Positions 9,425 through 18,394 of a stretch of 64,000 nt of DNA are shown one piece after another. Position 1 is the stretch's first letter; every line of letters begins with the position of its first letter. The notes under the pieces are model-generated. The model made no database searches and was not told the DNA's origin. It was given only the letters and a program-made list of their open reading frames with translations. A program made the position numbers and the translations under genes. The stretch comes from Erwinia pyri. Lineage in GTDB: Bacteria > Pseudomonadota > Gammaproteobacteria > Enterobacterales > Enterobacteriaceae. Location of the stretch: contig NZ_CP132353.1 in assembly GCF_030758455.1 (NCBI RefSeq), positions 4,154,001 through 4,218,000 of the forward strand. Direction: 5' to 3'.

Positions 9425-10239
9425 GATGCGTCCTCCTGCACACTCAACAGTTCAGGGCAGACAGGCTTGTCGTGATCCACGCCAAGGATGTCACATAGCG
9501 TCCCGCACAGCTCCGTTTGCAGAGGAGCCGCATCGACCTGCAATGAAAACGCGCTGCCGAAGACGAACAGCGGCACCTGCGTCTCCTCTGGCAGAGTTCC
9601 GCCATGGCTGCGGTCGTCGTTCATGCCATGATCGGCCGTCACCACCACCTGGTAGCCTTCCGCCAGCCAGTTGGGCATCCAGCGCGACAGATAGCCATCC
9701 GCCATCCGGGCGCGGTTGCGGTACTGCGGCGTGGAGAGACCGAACTTGTGCCCGGCATCATCAATGTTCATGGGATGGATCAGCAGGAAATCGGGATCAA
9801 AGCGCAGACGCAGGCTCTCCGCATCCTCAAACAGGTGCGAGTCGGGATAGCCGTCATCGTAATAAAAATGGCCATACTGGATCGGCAGCGAAATGTCCTC
9901 AGTATGGCGATCGCGGGCGGGCTGCCAGGGGGAACGATTATAGAGTTCGCTCACCCAGTGGTAGGCCGCCGCCGCCGTGGTCAGCCCGGCATCGCGCGCA
10001 TAGTGAAAAATACTGCGCTCGGTGCTCAGACGAGTGACCTCATTATGGATAATGCCGCTTTTCACCGGCGTGATGCCGGTGAGAATGCATTCATACAGCG
10101 GACGGGAAAGCGAAGGAAGCTCGCAGGTCATCTGGTAGAGCTGCCCTTTCCCCTGCGCGCACTCGGCATGCAGATATCCCATCGCATGCTGAGCCACTTC
10201 AAAGCTCAGGCCATCCAGCACCACCAGAATCGTTTTCAT
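9421..10239 (-). CDS. Alkaline phosphatase superfamily hydrolase (NPP/phosphodiesterase type), cytoplasmic
   Basis: The 272-residue protein shows the two-metal active site of the nucleotide pyrophosphatase/phosphodiesterase branch: D9 in VLDG, a candidate nucleophile S45 within LPSLSRPLYE, D160/D161 and H164 in IDDAGHKFG, D203-H204 in TADHGM and H212 in SHGG. There is no signal peptide, so it should act in the cytoplasm, unlike most alkaline phosphatases. It lies between the binding-protein gene (9 bases upstream) and a permease gene it overlaps by four bases. The reasonable inference is that it cleaves a phosphoester, phosphodiester or phosphonate brought in by the transporter. The actual substrate is unknown. 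Confidence 0.82.
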   Translation of the reverse strand: MKTILVVLDGLSFEVAQHAMGYLHAECAQGKGQLYQMTCELPSLSRPLYECILTGITPVKSGIIHNEVTRLSTERSIFHYARDAGLTTAAAAYHWVSELYNRSPWQPARDRHTEDISLPIQYGHFYYDDGYPDSHLFEDAESLRLRFDPDFLLIHPMNIDDAGHKFGLSTPQYRNRARMADGYLSRWMPNWLAEGYQVVVTADHGMNDDRSHGGTLPEETQVPLFVFGSAFSLQVDAAPLQTELCGTLCDILGVDHDKPVCPELLSVQEDAS

Positions 10240-10248
10240 CCCTTCCCC

Positions 10249-11310
10249 TTATTGCTTCATGTTGACGATGACATTTTCCTGCCACAGGCGAGGCAGCATT
10301 TTGGACGCTTTATCCCAGGCTGCCGCGTCAGCAATCGGGTGGGCGTTTTTATATTCAGAGTCAGGCAGCAGTTTTGCCTGCACATCTGCTGGCAGCGTTA
10401 AATGCCCGGCACGAATAGGGCGGGCATAGCCACGCGCCAGGTTAATCTGGCCGGCATCAGAGAAGATATATTCGCGGGTCAGTTTGGCGGCGTTCGGGTG
10501 TTTGGCATATTTGTTGATGATGGTGGTGTAGCCGGAGGTGATGGAGCCGTCAGAGGGGATCACCACCTCAAATTTGCTCTTATCAATCTGATCGCGGTAG
10601 TTCAGGCCGTTGAAGTCCCAGACCACAGCAACCTGAATTTCACCTTTTTCGATGTTAGCGATAACCGGATCGGTCACGCCCAGACGGCCCTCTTTCGCCA
10701 GGTCGCTGAAGAAAGCCAGCGCAGGCTTGAGGTCTTTTTCATTGCCGCCCATAGCATAGGCCGCTGCCAGCACGCCGTTAGCGGCCTGAGCAGCAACCCC
10801 AACGTCACCGATAGTGACCACATACTTACCTTTTTTCAGGTCAGCCCAGCTGTGAGGGATATCTTTGACCTGATCCTTATTCACGATAAAGGCGATGGTG
10901 CCGGTGTAGGCCAGCGCCCAGTTACCCTCTTTGTCTTTTGCCCAGGCAGGCACCTGCTCCCAGGTGCTGGGTTTGTAAGGCTGCGCCAGACCTTTCTGCA
11001 CCGCAACCGGCCCGAAAGCGGCGCCGACGTCACCAATATCCGCCGTGGCGTTGCTCTTTTCAGCGGCAAACTTCGCCAGCTCCTGGGCGCTCGACATGTC
11101 GGTATCGCTGTGTTTAATGCCATATTTGCTGCTGATATCTTCCCAGGTTCCTTTCCAGTTGGCCCAGCTGTCCGGCATGCCGACGCTGTTGACCTGACCT
11201 TCGGTTTTAGCCGCTTTTTCAAGCGCGGCGAGATCGGTATCGGCTGCATAGGCGGCCGGGAGGGCAAGCATGATGGCACTGGCTAACACAGAGGCGAACA
11301 AAGGTTTCAT
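10249..11310 (-). CDS. Periplasmic substrate-binding protein of the ABC importer
   Basis: The 353-residue protein begins with a clear Sec signal peptide (MKPLFASVLASAIMLALPAAYA, cleavage after residue 22). The mature part is a two-lobed family-1 binding protein of the kind seen with iron, polyamine and phosphonate importers (ADIGDVGAAFGP, TGTIAFIVNKD, VVWDFNGLNYRDQ). It is the first gene of the operon, with GGAG eight bases before the ATG. A palindromic site lies 35 bases upstream of the ATG. It does not look like the Salmonella PhnS sequence I remember, so a 2-aminoethylphosphonate role is possible but not shown. Confidence 0.85.
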   Translation of the reverse strand: MKPLFASVLASAIMLALPAAYAADTDLAALEKAAKTEGQVNSVGMPDSWANWKGTWEDISSKYGIKHSDTDMSSAQELAKFAAEKSNATADIGDVGAAFGPVAVQKGLAQPYKPSTWEQVPAWAKDKEGNWALAYTGTIAFIVNKDQVKDIPHSWADLKKGKYVVTIGDVGVAAQAANGVLAAAYAMGGNEKDLKPALAFFSDLAKEGRLGVTDPVIANIEKGEIQVAVVWDFNGLNYRDQIDKSKFEVVIPSDGSITSGYTTIINKYAKHPNAAKLTREYIFSDAGQINLARGYARPIRAGHLTLPADVQAKLLPDSEYKNAHPIADAAAWDKASKMLPRLWQENVIVNMKQ

Positions 11311-11344
11311 AACTGCGGCTCCGGATGATAAGTTGAGTGGCCTT

Positions 11345-11358
11345 CTGGACTAGTCCAG
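11345..11358. promoter_or_regulatory. Palindromic operator, copy 1
   Basis: CTGGACTAGTCCAG is a perfect 14-base palindrome upstream of the binding-protein gene and inside the divergent region shared with the GntR/UTRA regulator. Its core recurs at 11420-11431. UTRA regulators of the HutC/PhnF group bind such short palindromes, so this is the likely site of the neighbouring regulator. Confidence 0.6.
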
Positions 11359-11419
11359 CAAGATCCGAGCCAATCTAGCCTGGCGGTATGACAGTTTTAT
11401 GTCAGCGCGGGCGGGGGCG

Positions 11420-11431
11420 TGGACCAGTCCT
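11420..11431. promoter_or_regulatory. Palindromic operator, copy 2
   Basis: TGGACCAGTCCT repeats the GGAC-N2-GTCC core of the site at 11345-11358 with one central change. It lies 85 bases before the regulator gene, between the divergent promoters. Two matching sites suggest that one protein controls both directions. Confidence 0.5.
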
Positions 11432-11515
11432 CTTTCTCTGATAGCAGGGGAAAGGATTTTATGCGCGAAGGTCGTGCCGTTTATGTGCAGCTTCGCACCA
11501 TATTGAGGCTCAGAT

Positions 11516-12268
11516 GTGATGAAAGCGTTAACCGTAGATGTTATTTGCCAGACGCTGGCCGGCCGGATCGCCAGCGGCGAGTATACACGCCATGGGCGCC
11601 TGCCTTCCGAGCGTGAACTGAGCGAGCATTTCTCGACGACCCGCATCACGCTTCGTGAGGCGTTGGGGCAGCTTGAAGCCCAGGGCATGATTTACCGCGA
11701 GCTACGCCGGGGCTGGTTTATTGCGCCGCCCCGGCTGGCTTATGACCCGCTGCTGCGCAGCCATTTCCATGCAATGGCGGAACAGCAGGGACGCAGAGCA
11801 GAGACCGAAGTGCTGGATGCGCGGCGGGTGATCCTCTCTGCTCCGCTGGCGCAGCAGCTTGCCATGCAGCAGGGCGAAGAGGTTTACTGCATCCGCAGGC
11901 TGCGCCGTATTGATGGTCGCGCGGTGCTGTATGTAGAGCATTACCTTAACCCGCGCTACTTCCCAGAGTTGCTGAATTTTGATTTAACCCGTTCGCTGAC
12001 CACACTCTATCAGCAGGAGTATGGCATCCGCTACGGACGCGTCGGTTTTACCATGCTGCCCACTCCCTTACCGGCCCTTGCGGCTCCCGCGCTGAAAGTG
12101 GCCGCAGGCAGCCCGGCGCTGTTTATCACGCGCATTAACCGGGACCAGCAGGATCGGATTATCGACTGCGACTACGAATACTGGCGCTATGACGCGTTGT
12201 ATATCGATGTGCAGGTCAGGGAAGAGGGAATGAGTGCGGCTCCGGGCGGGAACGCGGCGACGGGCTGA
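11516..12268 (+). CDS. GntR family regulator with UTRA ligand-binding domain
   Basis: A 250-residue repressor type. Residues 1-70 form the winged helix-turn-helix (PSERELSEHFSTTRITLREAL), and residues ~90-240 form the UTRA domain that senses a small effector. It is divergent from the ABC importer/hydrolase operon and two copies of a GGAC-N2-GTCC palindrome lie between them, so it most likely represses that operon until its substrate is present. GTG (11516) and ATG (11519) are adjacent possible starts; GAGG at 11504 serves either. The effector is unknown; family members sense histidine-pathway compounds, sugars or phosphonates. Confidence 0.88.
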   Translation: MMKALTVDVICQTLAGRIASGEYTRHGRLPSERELSEHFSTTRITLREALGQLEAQGMIYRELRRGWFIAPPRLAYDPLLRSHFHAMAEQQGRRAETEVLDARRVILSAPLAQQLAMQQGEEVYCIRRLRRIDGRAVLYVEHYLNPRYFPELLNFDLTRSLTTLYQQEYGIRYGRVGFTMLPTPLPALAAPALKVAAGSPALFITRINRDQQDRIIDCDYEYWRYDALYIDVQVREEGMSAAPGGNAATG

Positions 12269-12373
12269 AGAAGGGCCAGCATAAGCGCATCTCTCCTTTT
12301 TTAAGGAGATGCAGGGGTATCCCCGAGACTGAACAAACCAGCAGAAGCAGGTTCATCCCGCTGCCGTAAAGCC

Positions 12374-12413
12374 GTAAAAAGATGCAGGGCAAGCCGGTCT
12401 GGCGGCTCGCCCT
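12374..12413 (-). terminator. Intrinsic terminator of metH
   Basis: On the minus strand after the metH stop, AGGGCGAGCC pairs with GGCTTGCCCT (one G-U pair) and is followed by GCATCTTTTT. Confidence 0.75.
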
Positions 12414-12419
12414 GTACGA

Positions 12420-15400
12420 TCACTCTGCGTCGTAGCCGAGATTAGGTGCCAGCCAGCGCTCCACTTCGCTTACCGGCATGCCTTTACGGCGGGCGTAATC
12501 TTCAATCTGGTCGCGCTGGAGCTGCGCCACGGCAAAATATTTGCTTTCAGGGTGGCTGAAATACCAGCCGGAGACCGCGGCTCCCGGCCACATGGCAAAG
12601 GATTCGGTCAGCTTCATGCCGGTATGCGTCTCCACATCCAGCAGTTTCCAGATCGTCTCTTTTTCCGTGTGTTCTGGGCAGGCTGGATAGCCCGGCGCCG
12701 GCCGGATGCCCTGATAATTCTCCCGGATCAACTCTTCATTGCTGAGATTCTCCGTGGCGGCAAAGCCCCAAATCACCTTACGCACGCGCTCGTGCAGGTA
12801 CTCGGCAAAGCCTTCCGCCAGACGGTCAGCCAGCGCCTTCACCATGATTTTGTTGTAATCATCATGCTGCGCGTCATAAGCCTCTGCCAGCGCATCCTCT
12901 TCAAGGCCGCCCGTGACGGCAAATGCGCCGAGGTAATCCGCTTTACCGCTCGATTTGGGTGCCACGAAATCCGCAAGGCAGTAATTCGCAAACCCCGCTT
13001 TCTCTGTCTGCTGACGTAAGTGATGACTTACTTGCAAAACATGGGAACGGGACTCATCGCGATAGATTTCGATATCGTCGCCGACCCGGTTAGCGGGGAA
13101 GATCCCGACCACGCCGCGCGGATTCAGCGATTTTTTCGCGCTGAGTTCATCCAGCATCGCGTTGGCATCGGCAAACAAGCGCTTCGCCTCTTCACCAACC
13201 ACTTCATCTTCCAGGATGCGCGGATATTTTCCGGCCAGTGACCAGGTCATAAAGAAAGGGGTCCAGTCAATGTAGTGGCGTAAGGTTTCAATGTTAGCGC
13301 TTACTTCGCTCACACCCAGCCTGTGGGGTACTGGCGGCGTATAGTTTTCCCAGTCCAGTGCCAGCTCGTTATCCCGGGCAACCTGCAAACTCACCGGCGG
13401 CGTACGGGGCTTTTTACGCGCATGCTGGATTCGCACCGTGTCGTACTCTTTTCGCGTGCGGGCAACAAACCCCTCGTACTGCGTGGCTGACAGCAGCGCG
13501 GAGACCACGCCAACGGTGCGTGAGGCATTCTGCACATAGACCGTCGGCCCGCTGTAATTCTGCTCGATTTTCACCGCCGTATGGGCTTTTGAGGTGGTTG
13601 CGCCGCCAATCAGCAGCGGCAGCGTAAAGCCCTGCCGCTCCATCTCTTTCGCCACGTTCACCATTTCATCCAGCGACGGGGTGATCAGGCCGGACAAGCC
13701 GATAATGTCGGCATTCTGCTCTCTGGCGGTTTTAAGAATTTTATCGCTCGGCACCATCACGCCAAGATCGATGATTTCGTAGTTATTGCACTGCAACACC
13801 ACGCCAACGATGTTTTTGCCGATGTCGTGCACGTCACCCTTCACCGTCGCCAGCACAATTTTACCGTTGGTGCTGCCCTTCTCTTTGCTGGCCTCGATGT
13901 AGGGCTCCAGGTATGCCACCGCCTGTTTCATTACGCGGGCAGATTTCACTACCTGCGGCAGGAACATTTTGCCTTCGCCAAACAGGTCGCCCACCACGTT
14001 CATGCCCGCCATCAGCGGACCTTCAATAACCTCAATCGGGCGGCTGGCATTCTGGCGCGCCGCTTCGGTATCTTCCTCAATAAATTCGGTGATCCCTTTT
14101 ACCAGCGAATATTCGAGACGCTTTTCCACTTCCCAACTGCGCCATTCGGCCTGCGGTTTGGTGCTGCCCTCATCAGACTTTGTTCCGCGGTACTTTTCCG
14201 CCAGGTTCAGCAGCCGCTCGGTGCCGTCGTCGCGGCGGTTAAGCACCACATCTTCCACTGCTTCACGCAGGTCCGCATCCAGATCATCATAGATCGCCAG
14301 CTGTCCGGCGTTGACGATCCCCATATCCATGCCGTTGCGGATGGCGTAATAGAGGAATACGGCATGAATCGCTTCACGCACCGGGTCGTTCCCGCGGAAC
14401 GAGAAGGAGACGTTCGACACGCCGCCCGAAATCATCGCGTGCGGCAGTTCACGCTTGATATCTTCGCAGGCGCCGATAAAGTCCATCGCGTAGTTGTTAT
14501 GTTCATCAATCCCGGTAGCAACCGCGAAGATATTGGGATCAAAAATGATGTCTTCAGGCGGGAAACCGACTTCTTCGGTCAGGATCTGATAGGCGCGGCG
14601 ACAAATCTCGATTTTGCGTTCGCGGGTATCAGCCTGGCCCACCTCATCGAACGCCATCACCACCATCGCGGCGCCGTAGCGGCGTACCAGCTTAGCGTGG
14701 TGAATAAAGGCCTCAACGCCCTCTTTCATCGAAATGGAGTTAACGATGCCTTTGCCCTGAATGCACTGCAGCCCTTTTTCAATCACCTCCCATTTTGAGG
14801 AGTCGATCATGATCGGTACGCGGGCGATATCGGGCTCACCGGCAATAAGATTCAGGAAGCGGACCATTGCCGCTTCCGCATCCAGCATCCCTTCATCCAT
14901 GTTGATATCGATAATCTGCGCGCCGCTCTGCACCTGCTGAAGCGCAACTTCCAGGGCTTCGTTATATTTATCTTCTTTAATCAGCCGCTTAAATTTTGCC
15001 GAGCCGGTTACGTTGGTTCTCTCACCGACGTTAACAAACAGCGACTCCGCGCTGATGGTCAGCGGCTCAAGGCCGGAAAGACGGCAGGCGACCGGCAGCT
15101 CAGGCAGGGGACGCGGCGCGATGCCTTCCACCGCTCTGGCCATAGCCGCGATATGTTCTGGCGTGGTGCCGCAGCAGCCGCCCACGATGTTCAGGAAGCC
15201 CGATTGCGCCCATTCACCAATCTGCTCCGCCATAATGCTGGCATCTAAGTCATACTCGCCAAAGGCGTTAGGCAGCCCGGCGTTCGGGTGCGCCGTAACA
15301 TAGCCCTCTGCAATGCGGGAAAGTTCCGCCACATATTGACGCAGCTCATCCGGCCCCAGCGCGCAGTTCAGGCCAAACGACAGCGGCTGAGCATGGCGCA

Positions 15401-16103
15401 GCGAGTTATAGAAGGCTTCGGTGGTCTGGCCGGAAAGGGTGCGGCCCGAGGCATCGGTGATGGTGCCGGAGATCATCAGCGGTAGCTCGATGCCCAGCGC
15501 TTCAAATTCGCTTTGTACGGCGAAAATGGCGGCTTTGGCATTAAGCGTGTCGAATACGGTCTCGATCATGATGATATCCGCCCCGCCTTCTACCAGCGCG
15601 CGGGTAGATTCACGGTAGGCTTCCACCAGCTGATTAAAGGTTACGTTACGGAAGGCGGGATCGTTGACGTCGGGAGAGATAGAGCAGGTGCGGTTGGTGG
15701 GACCCAGCACGCCTGCGACATAACGCGGCCTCTCTGGCGTGCGGGCCGTCCACTCGTCGGCGCAGGCGCGCGCCAGCTTAGCGGCGACGTAGTTAATTTC
15801 GGCCGACAGCGATTCCATATGGTAATCAGCCATCGCAATGGTGGTGGAGTTGAAGGTGTTGGTTTCGAGAATATCGGCACCCGCTTGCAGATAGGCGTTA
15901 TGGATCTCGCTTATCACGTCCGGGCGGGTCAGCACCAGCAGGTCATTATTTCCCTTCAGGTCACTCTGCCAGTCGGCAAAGCGTTCGCCGCGAAAATCAC
16001 TCTCTTCCAGGCGATAGCTCTGGATCATGGTTCCCATACCGCCATCCAGCAGCATGATACGTTTCGCCAGCTGCTGCTGCAGCGCTTCTCTTCTGTTGCT
16101 CAC
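12420..16103 (-). CDS. metH: Cobalamin-dependent methionine synthase
   Basis: Transfers a methyl group from methyltetrahydrofolate via cobalamin to homocysteine, the last step of methionine synthesis. Modules appear in order: homocysteine domain with zinc ligands in FGLNCALG and GGCCGTTP, pterin domain ([15 protein letters not shown]), cobalamin domain with DVHDIGK carrying the Co-ligating histidine, and the SAM-dependent reactivation domain ([12 protein letters not shown]). I chose GTG at 16103, preceded by AAGGGG, because it gives 1227 residues, exactly as in E. coli, which also uses GTG. An upstream ATG at 16190 would add 29 unlikely residues. It is divergent from iclR as in E. coli. Confidence 0.97.
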   Translation of the reverse strand: MSNRREALQQQLAKRIMLLDGGMGTMIQSYRLEESDFRGERFADWQSDLKGNNDLLVLTRPDVISEIHNAYLQAGADILETNTFNSTTIAMADYHMESLSAEINYVAAKLARACADEWTARTPERPRYVAGVLGPTNRTCSISPDVNDPAFRNVTFNQLVEAYRESTRALVEGGADIIMIETVFDTLNAKAAIFAVQSEFEALGIELPLMISGTITDASGRTLSGQTTEAFYNSLRHAQPLSFGLNCALGPDELRQYVAELSRIAEGYVTAHPNAGLPNAFGEYDLDASIMAEQIGEWAQSGFLNIVGGCCGTTPEHIAAMARAVEGIAPRPLPELPVACRLSGLEPLTISAESLFVNVGERTNVTGSAKFKRLIKEDKYNEALEVALQQVQSGAQIIDINMDEGMLDAEAAMVRFLNLIAGEPDIARVPIMIDSSKWEVIEKGLQCIQGKGIVNSISMKEGVEAFIHHAKLVRRYGAAMVVMAFDEVGQADTRERKIEICRRAYQILTEEVGFPPEDIIFDPNIFAVATGIDEHNNYAMDFIGACEDIKRELPHAMISGGVSNVSFSFRGNDPVREAIHAVFLYYAIRNGMDMGIVNAGQLAIYDDLDADLREAVEDVVLNRRDDGTERLLNLAEKYRGTKSDEGSTKPQAEWRSWEVEKRLEYSLVKGITEFIEEDTEAARQNASRPIEVIEGPLMAGMNVVGDLFGEGKMFLPQVVKSARVMKQAVAYLEPYIEASKEKGSTNGKIVLATVKGDVHDIGKNIVGVVLQCNNYEIIDLGVMVPSDKILKTAREQNADIIGLSGLITPSLDEMVNVAKEMERQGFTLPLLIGGATTSKAHTAVKIEQNYSGPTVYVQNASRTVGVVSALLSATQYEGFVARTRKEYDTVRIQHARKKPRTPPVSLQVARDNELALDWENYTPPVPHRLGVSEVSANIETLRHYIDWTPFFMTWSLAGKYPRILEDEVVGEEAKRLFADANAMLDELSAKKSLNPRGVVGIFPANRVGDDIEIYRDESRSHVLQVSHHLRQQTEKAGFANYCLADFVAPKSSGKADYLGAFAVTGGLEEDALAEAYDAQHDDYNKIMVKALADRLAEGFAEYLHERVRKVIWGFAATENLSNEELIRENYQGIRPAPGYPACPEHTEKETIWKLLDVETHTGMKLTESFAMWPGAAVSGWYFSHPESKYFAVAQLQRDQIEDYARRKGMPVSEVERWLAPNLGYDAE

Positions 16104-16189
16104 TCTAGCCCCTTCAACCTCAACCCAACGGCAAATATGCCAGCGGACCATACTGGCACAACTTTTGCGCAGGTAAAAGCAACTGACCA

Positions 16190-16202
16190 TGAGACATTTT
16201 CA
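16190..16202. promoter_or_regulatory. Candidate MetR box upstream of metH
   Basis: TGAGACATTTTCA differs by one base from the MetR consensus TGAA-N5-TTCA and sits 87 bases before the metH start. MetR activates metH in E. coli. Confidence 0.4.
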
Positions 16203-16257
16203 GCCAGCGCCTCAACACCTCTGACCAGTAAGGCGGCCGTTGCATTATCAGCCAATA

Positions 16258-16276
16258 AAACGAAAATGATTTCCAC
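16258..16276. promoter_or_regulatory. IclR box at the iclR promoter (autoregulation)
   Basis: The segment contains GAAAATGATTTCCAC, nearly the E. coli iclR operator and close to the IclR consensus TGGAAATNATTTCCA. It lies just before the iclR ribosome-binding site, as expected for autorepression. Confidence 0.65.
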
Positions 16277-16300
16277 ATGGTGAAAATTAAGGAGTCAGAT

Positions 16301-17128
16301 ATGGCGACCCCCGTCGTGGTGAAACGCGGTAAGAAACCTCGTGCCGCCGCCGCTCAGCCCGCTCAACCTGCCGGACAGGTCCAGTCGCTAACCCGTGGCC
16401 TGAAACTGCTGGAATTTATCGCCGACTCCCACGGCAGCGTAGCGCTGACCGAGCTGGCTCAGCAGGCTGGTTTACCCAATTCCACCACGCATCGCCTGCT
16501 GACCACCATGCAGCAGCAGGGGTTTGTACGTCAGGTGGGCGACCTGGGACTGTGGACGATTGGCGCCCATGCGTTTGTGGTCGGCAGCAGTTTTCTGCAA
16601 AGCCGGAATCTGCTGGCGCTGGTTCACCCGATGTTGCGCAGATTAATGGAAGATTCGGGTGAAACGGTGAATCTGGCTGTTTTGGATCTTAGCGATCGTC
16701 AGGCGGTAATTATCGATCAGGTTCAGTGTACGCAGCTGATGCGCATGTCCGCGCCGATTGGCGGCAAGCTGCCGATGCATGCCTCAGGAGCCGGAAAAGC
16801 GTTTCTGGCTAATCTGAATGATGCCCAGGTCAGTGAAGTGCTGCATCGTCAGGGACTGCACCACTACACGCCGCAAACCCTGACGTCGCCGCAAAGCCTG
16901 AAAGAGAATCTGGCACTGGTGCGGAAAATGGGCTTTTCCTTCGATGATGAAGAGCACGCGCTTGGGTTACGCTGCGTGGCAGCCTCTATTTACGATGAGC
17001 ATCGCGAGCCGTTTGCCGCAATTTCTATTTCCGGCCCGGTTTCCAGGGTCACCGATGACCGCGTGACCGAGCTTGGCGCAATGGTGATCAAGGCCGCGAA
17101 GGAGATTACCCGCGAGTATGGTGGGTAA
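16301..17128 (+). CDS. iclR: Acetate/glyoxylate operon repressor IclR
   Basis: Represses aceBAK and itself. The 275-residue protein has the IclR winged helix-turn-helix (LTELAQQAGLPNSTTHRLL) after a basic N-terminus, then the IclR effector-binding domain (RMSAPIGGKLPMHASGAGKAF). It matches E. coli IclR almost block for block (274 residues). I start at ATG 16301, which has AAGGAG at the right distance, rather than at 16277. A matching operator precedes this gene and another precedes aceB. In E. coli aceK follows directly; here a repeat block and gntK-edd-eda intervene. Confidence 0.95.
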   Translation: MATPVVVKRGKKPRAAAAQPAQPAGQVQSLTRGLKLLEFIADSHGSVALTELAQQAGLPNSTTHRLLTTMQQQGFVRQVGDLGLWTIGAHAFVVGSSFLQSRNLLALVHPMLRRLMEDSGETVNLAVLDLSDRQAVIIDQVQCTQLMRMSAPIGGKLPMHASGAGKAFLANLNDAQVSEVLHRQGLHHYTPQTLTSPQSLKENLALVRKMGFSFDDEEHALGLRCVAASIYDEHREPFAAISISGPVSRVTDDRVTELGAMVIKAAKEITREYGG

Positions 17129-17135
17129 AGGGTAA

Positions 17136-17462
17136 GGTCAAAACCTGGATTGGTGGAAAGGCGCCACCCGTTTAATTTAGCGTTGTTGGTGGGCTTAGTG
17201 TTCATACAGATCAAAACCGGGGCGGTGAAAGGCGTCACCATAGAGCATGCGGTGTTGTCTTTGATTTCAGCGCCTGAACAGGTCAAAACCGGCTGCGGTG
17301 AAAAGGCGTCACCATAGGGCACGTTATCCGAGACGCCGTGAATCCATCCATGGAGGCTTGGATGCCGCATCCCTGCGGCATACACTCGGCTAACGTGCTC
17401 TATGGCGCCACCCAAAACATGCGTTGTTGTCTTTGATTTCAGCGCTCACACAGGTCAAAACC
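17136..17462. repeat. Mosaic of direct repeats between iclR and gntK
   Basis: The decamer-like unit (GG)TCAAAACC occurs at 17136, 17209, 17281 and 17453, usually followed by GGTGAAAGGCGTCACC-like sequence. A second, ~45-base unit (CATGCGTTGTTGTCTTTGATTTC... core, with AGCGC after it) occurs at 17246-17290 and 17418-17462 with few differences. No credible gene lies between iclR and gntK, and short open frames here have no recognisable product. Confidence 0.75.
17305..17409. repeat. Long palindromic intergenic element, copy A
   Basis: Outer arms at 17305-17332 and 17385-17409 are near-complementary (…ATAGGGCACGTTATCCGAG against CTCGGCTAACGTGCTCTAT…). Inside is a second hairpin ATGCCGC/GCGGCAT at 17362-17381 and a core CGCCGTGAATCCATCCATGG at 17334-17353. 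The core resembles palindromic repeats common in intergenic DNA of enterobacteria. Copy B lies inverted at 17572-17672. Confidence 0.7.
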
Positions 17463-17542
17463 AGATTTGCTGCTGGATTTGGATTTTGATTTTGATGTGG
17501 GTTCGGAATCGGAATTGGATTTTGTCGTGGATTTAGGTTTTC
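17463..17542. repeat. Low-complexity GATTT-rich tract
   Basis: A degenerate tandem of GGATTT/TGATTT-like units on the plus strand, with short frames of Asn-Pro-rich peptides on the other strand that look like artefacts of the repeat. Confidence 0.55.
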
Positions 17543-17571
17543 TGTAACAGGCAACACCAATGCTGATGGGA

Positions 17572-17672
17572 AGGGAGAGGGGGCTGATAAGCAAAAGCTA
17601 AGCGGCATGGACGCCGCTTCGCAGCCCCCACGGAAGGGTTCACGGCGTTTTTGTGTTCAGCCCCCTCTCCCT
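17572..17672. repeat. Long palindromic intergenic element, copy B
   Basis: Perfect 16-base inverted arms AGGGAGAGGGGGCTGA (17572-17587) and TCAGCCCCCTCTCCCT (17657-17672). Between them, read on the minus strand, is CGCCGTGAACCCTTCCGTGG followed by GGGCT and a GCGGC hairpin, the same core as copy A in the opposite orientation. Confidence 0.7.
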
Positions 17673-17757
17673 GACCAAGCCACCTGCCCTCCAGACAACT
17701 TGCCCCCGCCAAACTTTGAAGCGGATCACAATTACCATCGAATCCCACGCATTCTGA

Positions 17758-17786
17758 TTGCGCACGCTGTGCATTCCCTGAACAAT
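17758..17786 (+). promoter_or_regulatory. Candidate promoter of gntK-edd-eda
   Basis: TTGCGC at 17758-17763 and AACAAT at 17781-17786 with 17 bases between. Transcription would begin near the GntR box that follows. Confidence 0.35.
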
Positions 17787-17797
17787 ACTAAAACGTA

Positions 17798-17814
17798 ATG
17801 TTACCGGTAACAAT
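17798..17814. promoter_or_regulatory. GntR operator upstream of gntK
   Basis: ATGTTACCGGTAACAAT matches the GntR consensus ATGTTACCGATAACA, centred about 50 bases before the gntK start. Binding here would block the promoter until gluconate is present. No gntR gene is in the window. Confidence 0.75.
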
Positions 17815-17854
17815 GTTAACAAACGGCGTGCCTTTTCACTTTGGGAGCTGAGCT

Positions 17855-18394
17855 ATGAGCAATCAACATCACCGAATCTATGTCGTTATGGGCGTTTCCG
17901 GCAGCGGCAAATCTGCCGTCGCCGCCAGCGTTGCACGCCAGCTCTCCGCGGGCATGCTCGATGGCGATTTCCTCCATCCGCGCGACAACATTCAGAAAAT
18001 GGCGGCGGGCATGGCGCTGGATGATGGCGATCGTGCGCCCTGGCTTAGCGCCCTTAATGATGCCGCTTTTGCCATGCAGCGCACCAACAGCGTGTCGATC
18101 ATCGTTTGCTCTGCCCTGAAAAAGCACTACCGCGATCGCCTGCGGGCCGGTAACAGCAACCTCTCGTTTATCTATCTGCACGGGGATTTCCCGGTTATTG
18201 AAGCGCGCCTTGCCGCACGCAGCGGCCATTTCTTCAAAACCCAGATGTTGGTCAGCCAGTTCGCTGCACTTGAGCAGCCTGGCGCGGAAGAGAGCGACGT
18301 GAAAATCATCGACATCAATCAGCCGCTGGAGCAGGTGATTGCCGATGCCGTTGAACATATTCAACACTTCCAGCCACAGGAAGCCTGCGCATGA
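17855..18394 (+). CDS. gntK: Gluconokinase
   Basis: Phosphorylates gluconate to 6-phosphogluconate with ATP. The 179-residue protein has the P-loop [10 protein letters not shown] near residues 13-22, the gluconate-site block DGDFLHP, and [13 protein letters not shown] typical of GntK/IdnK. Cytoplasmic. Its stop overlaps the edd start by four bases (ATGA), so kinase and dehydratase are translated together; a GntR operator lies upstream. In E. coli gntK is not joined to edd-eda. Confidence 0.94.
   Translation: MSNQHHRIYVVMGVSGSGKSAVAASVARQLSAGMLDGDFLHPRDNIQKMAAGMALDDGDRAPWLSALNDAAFAMQRTNSVSIIVCSALKKHYRDRLRAGNSNLSFIYLHGDFPVIEARLAARSGHFFKTQMLVSQFAALEQPGAEESDVKIIDINQPLEQVIADAVEHIQHFQPQEACA

Noticed and set aside
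6792..11310. Naming the importer PhnSTUV (2-aminoethylphosphonate)
   Set aside because: Gene order, the extra hydrolase and the binding-protein sequence differ from the Salmonella system I remember, and no phnW/phnX gene is present.
12287..12312. Bulged hairpin after the UTRA regulator gene as a terminator
   Set aside because: The T run is in the loop rather than after the stem, so termination is doubtful.
13827..14798. A 323-codon open frame antisense to metH
   Set aside because: It lies wholly inside metH, has no recognisable domain or ribosome-binding site, and reflects the codon bias of metH.
16104..16190. MetH start at 16190 giving 1256 residues
   Set aside because: The extra 29 residues are not conserved, while GTG at 16103 has a good ribosome-binding site and gives the E. 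coli length.
17463..17542. Repetitive GATTT tract as a CRISPR array or coding repeat
   Set aside because: There are no uniform spacers, the unit is degenerate and only ~6 bases long, and no cas gene is nearby.
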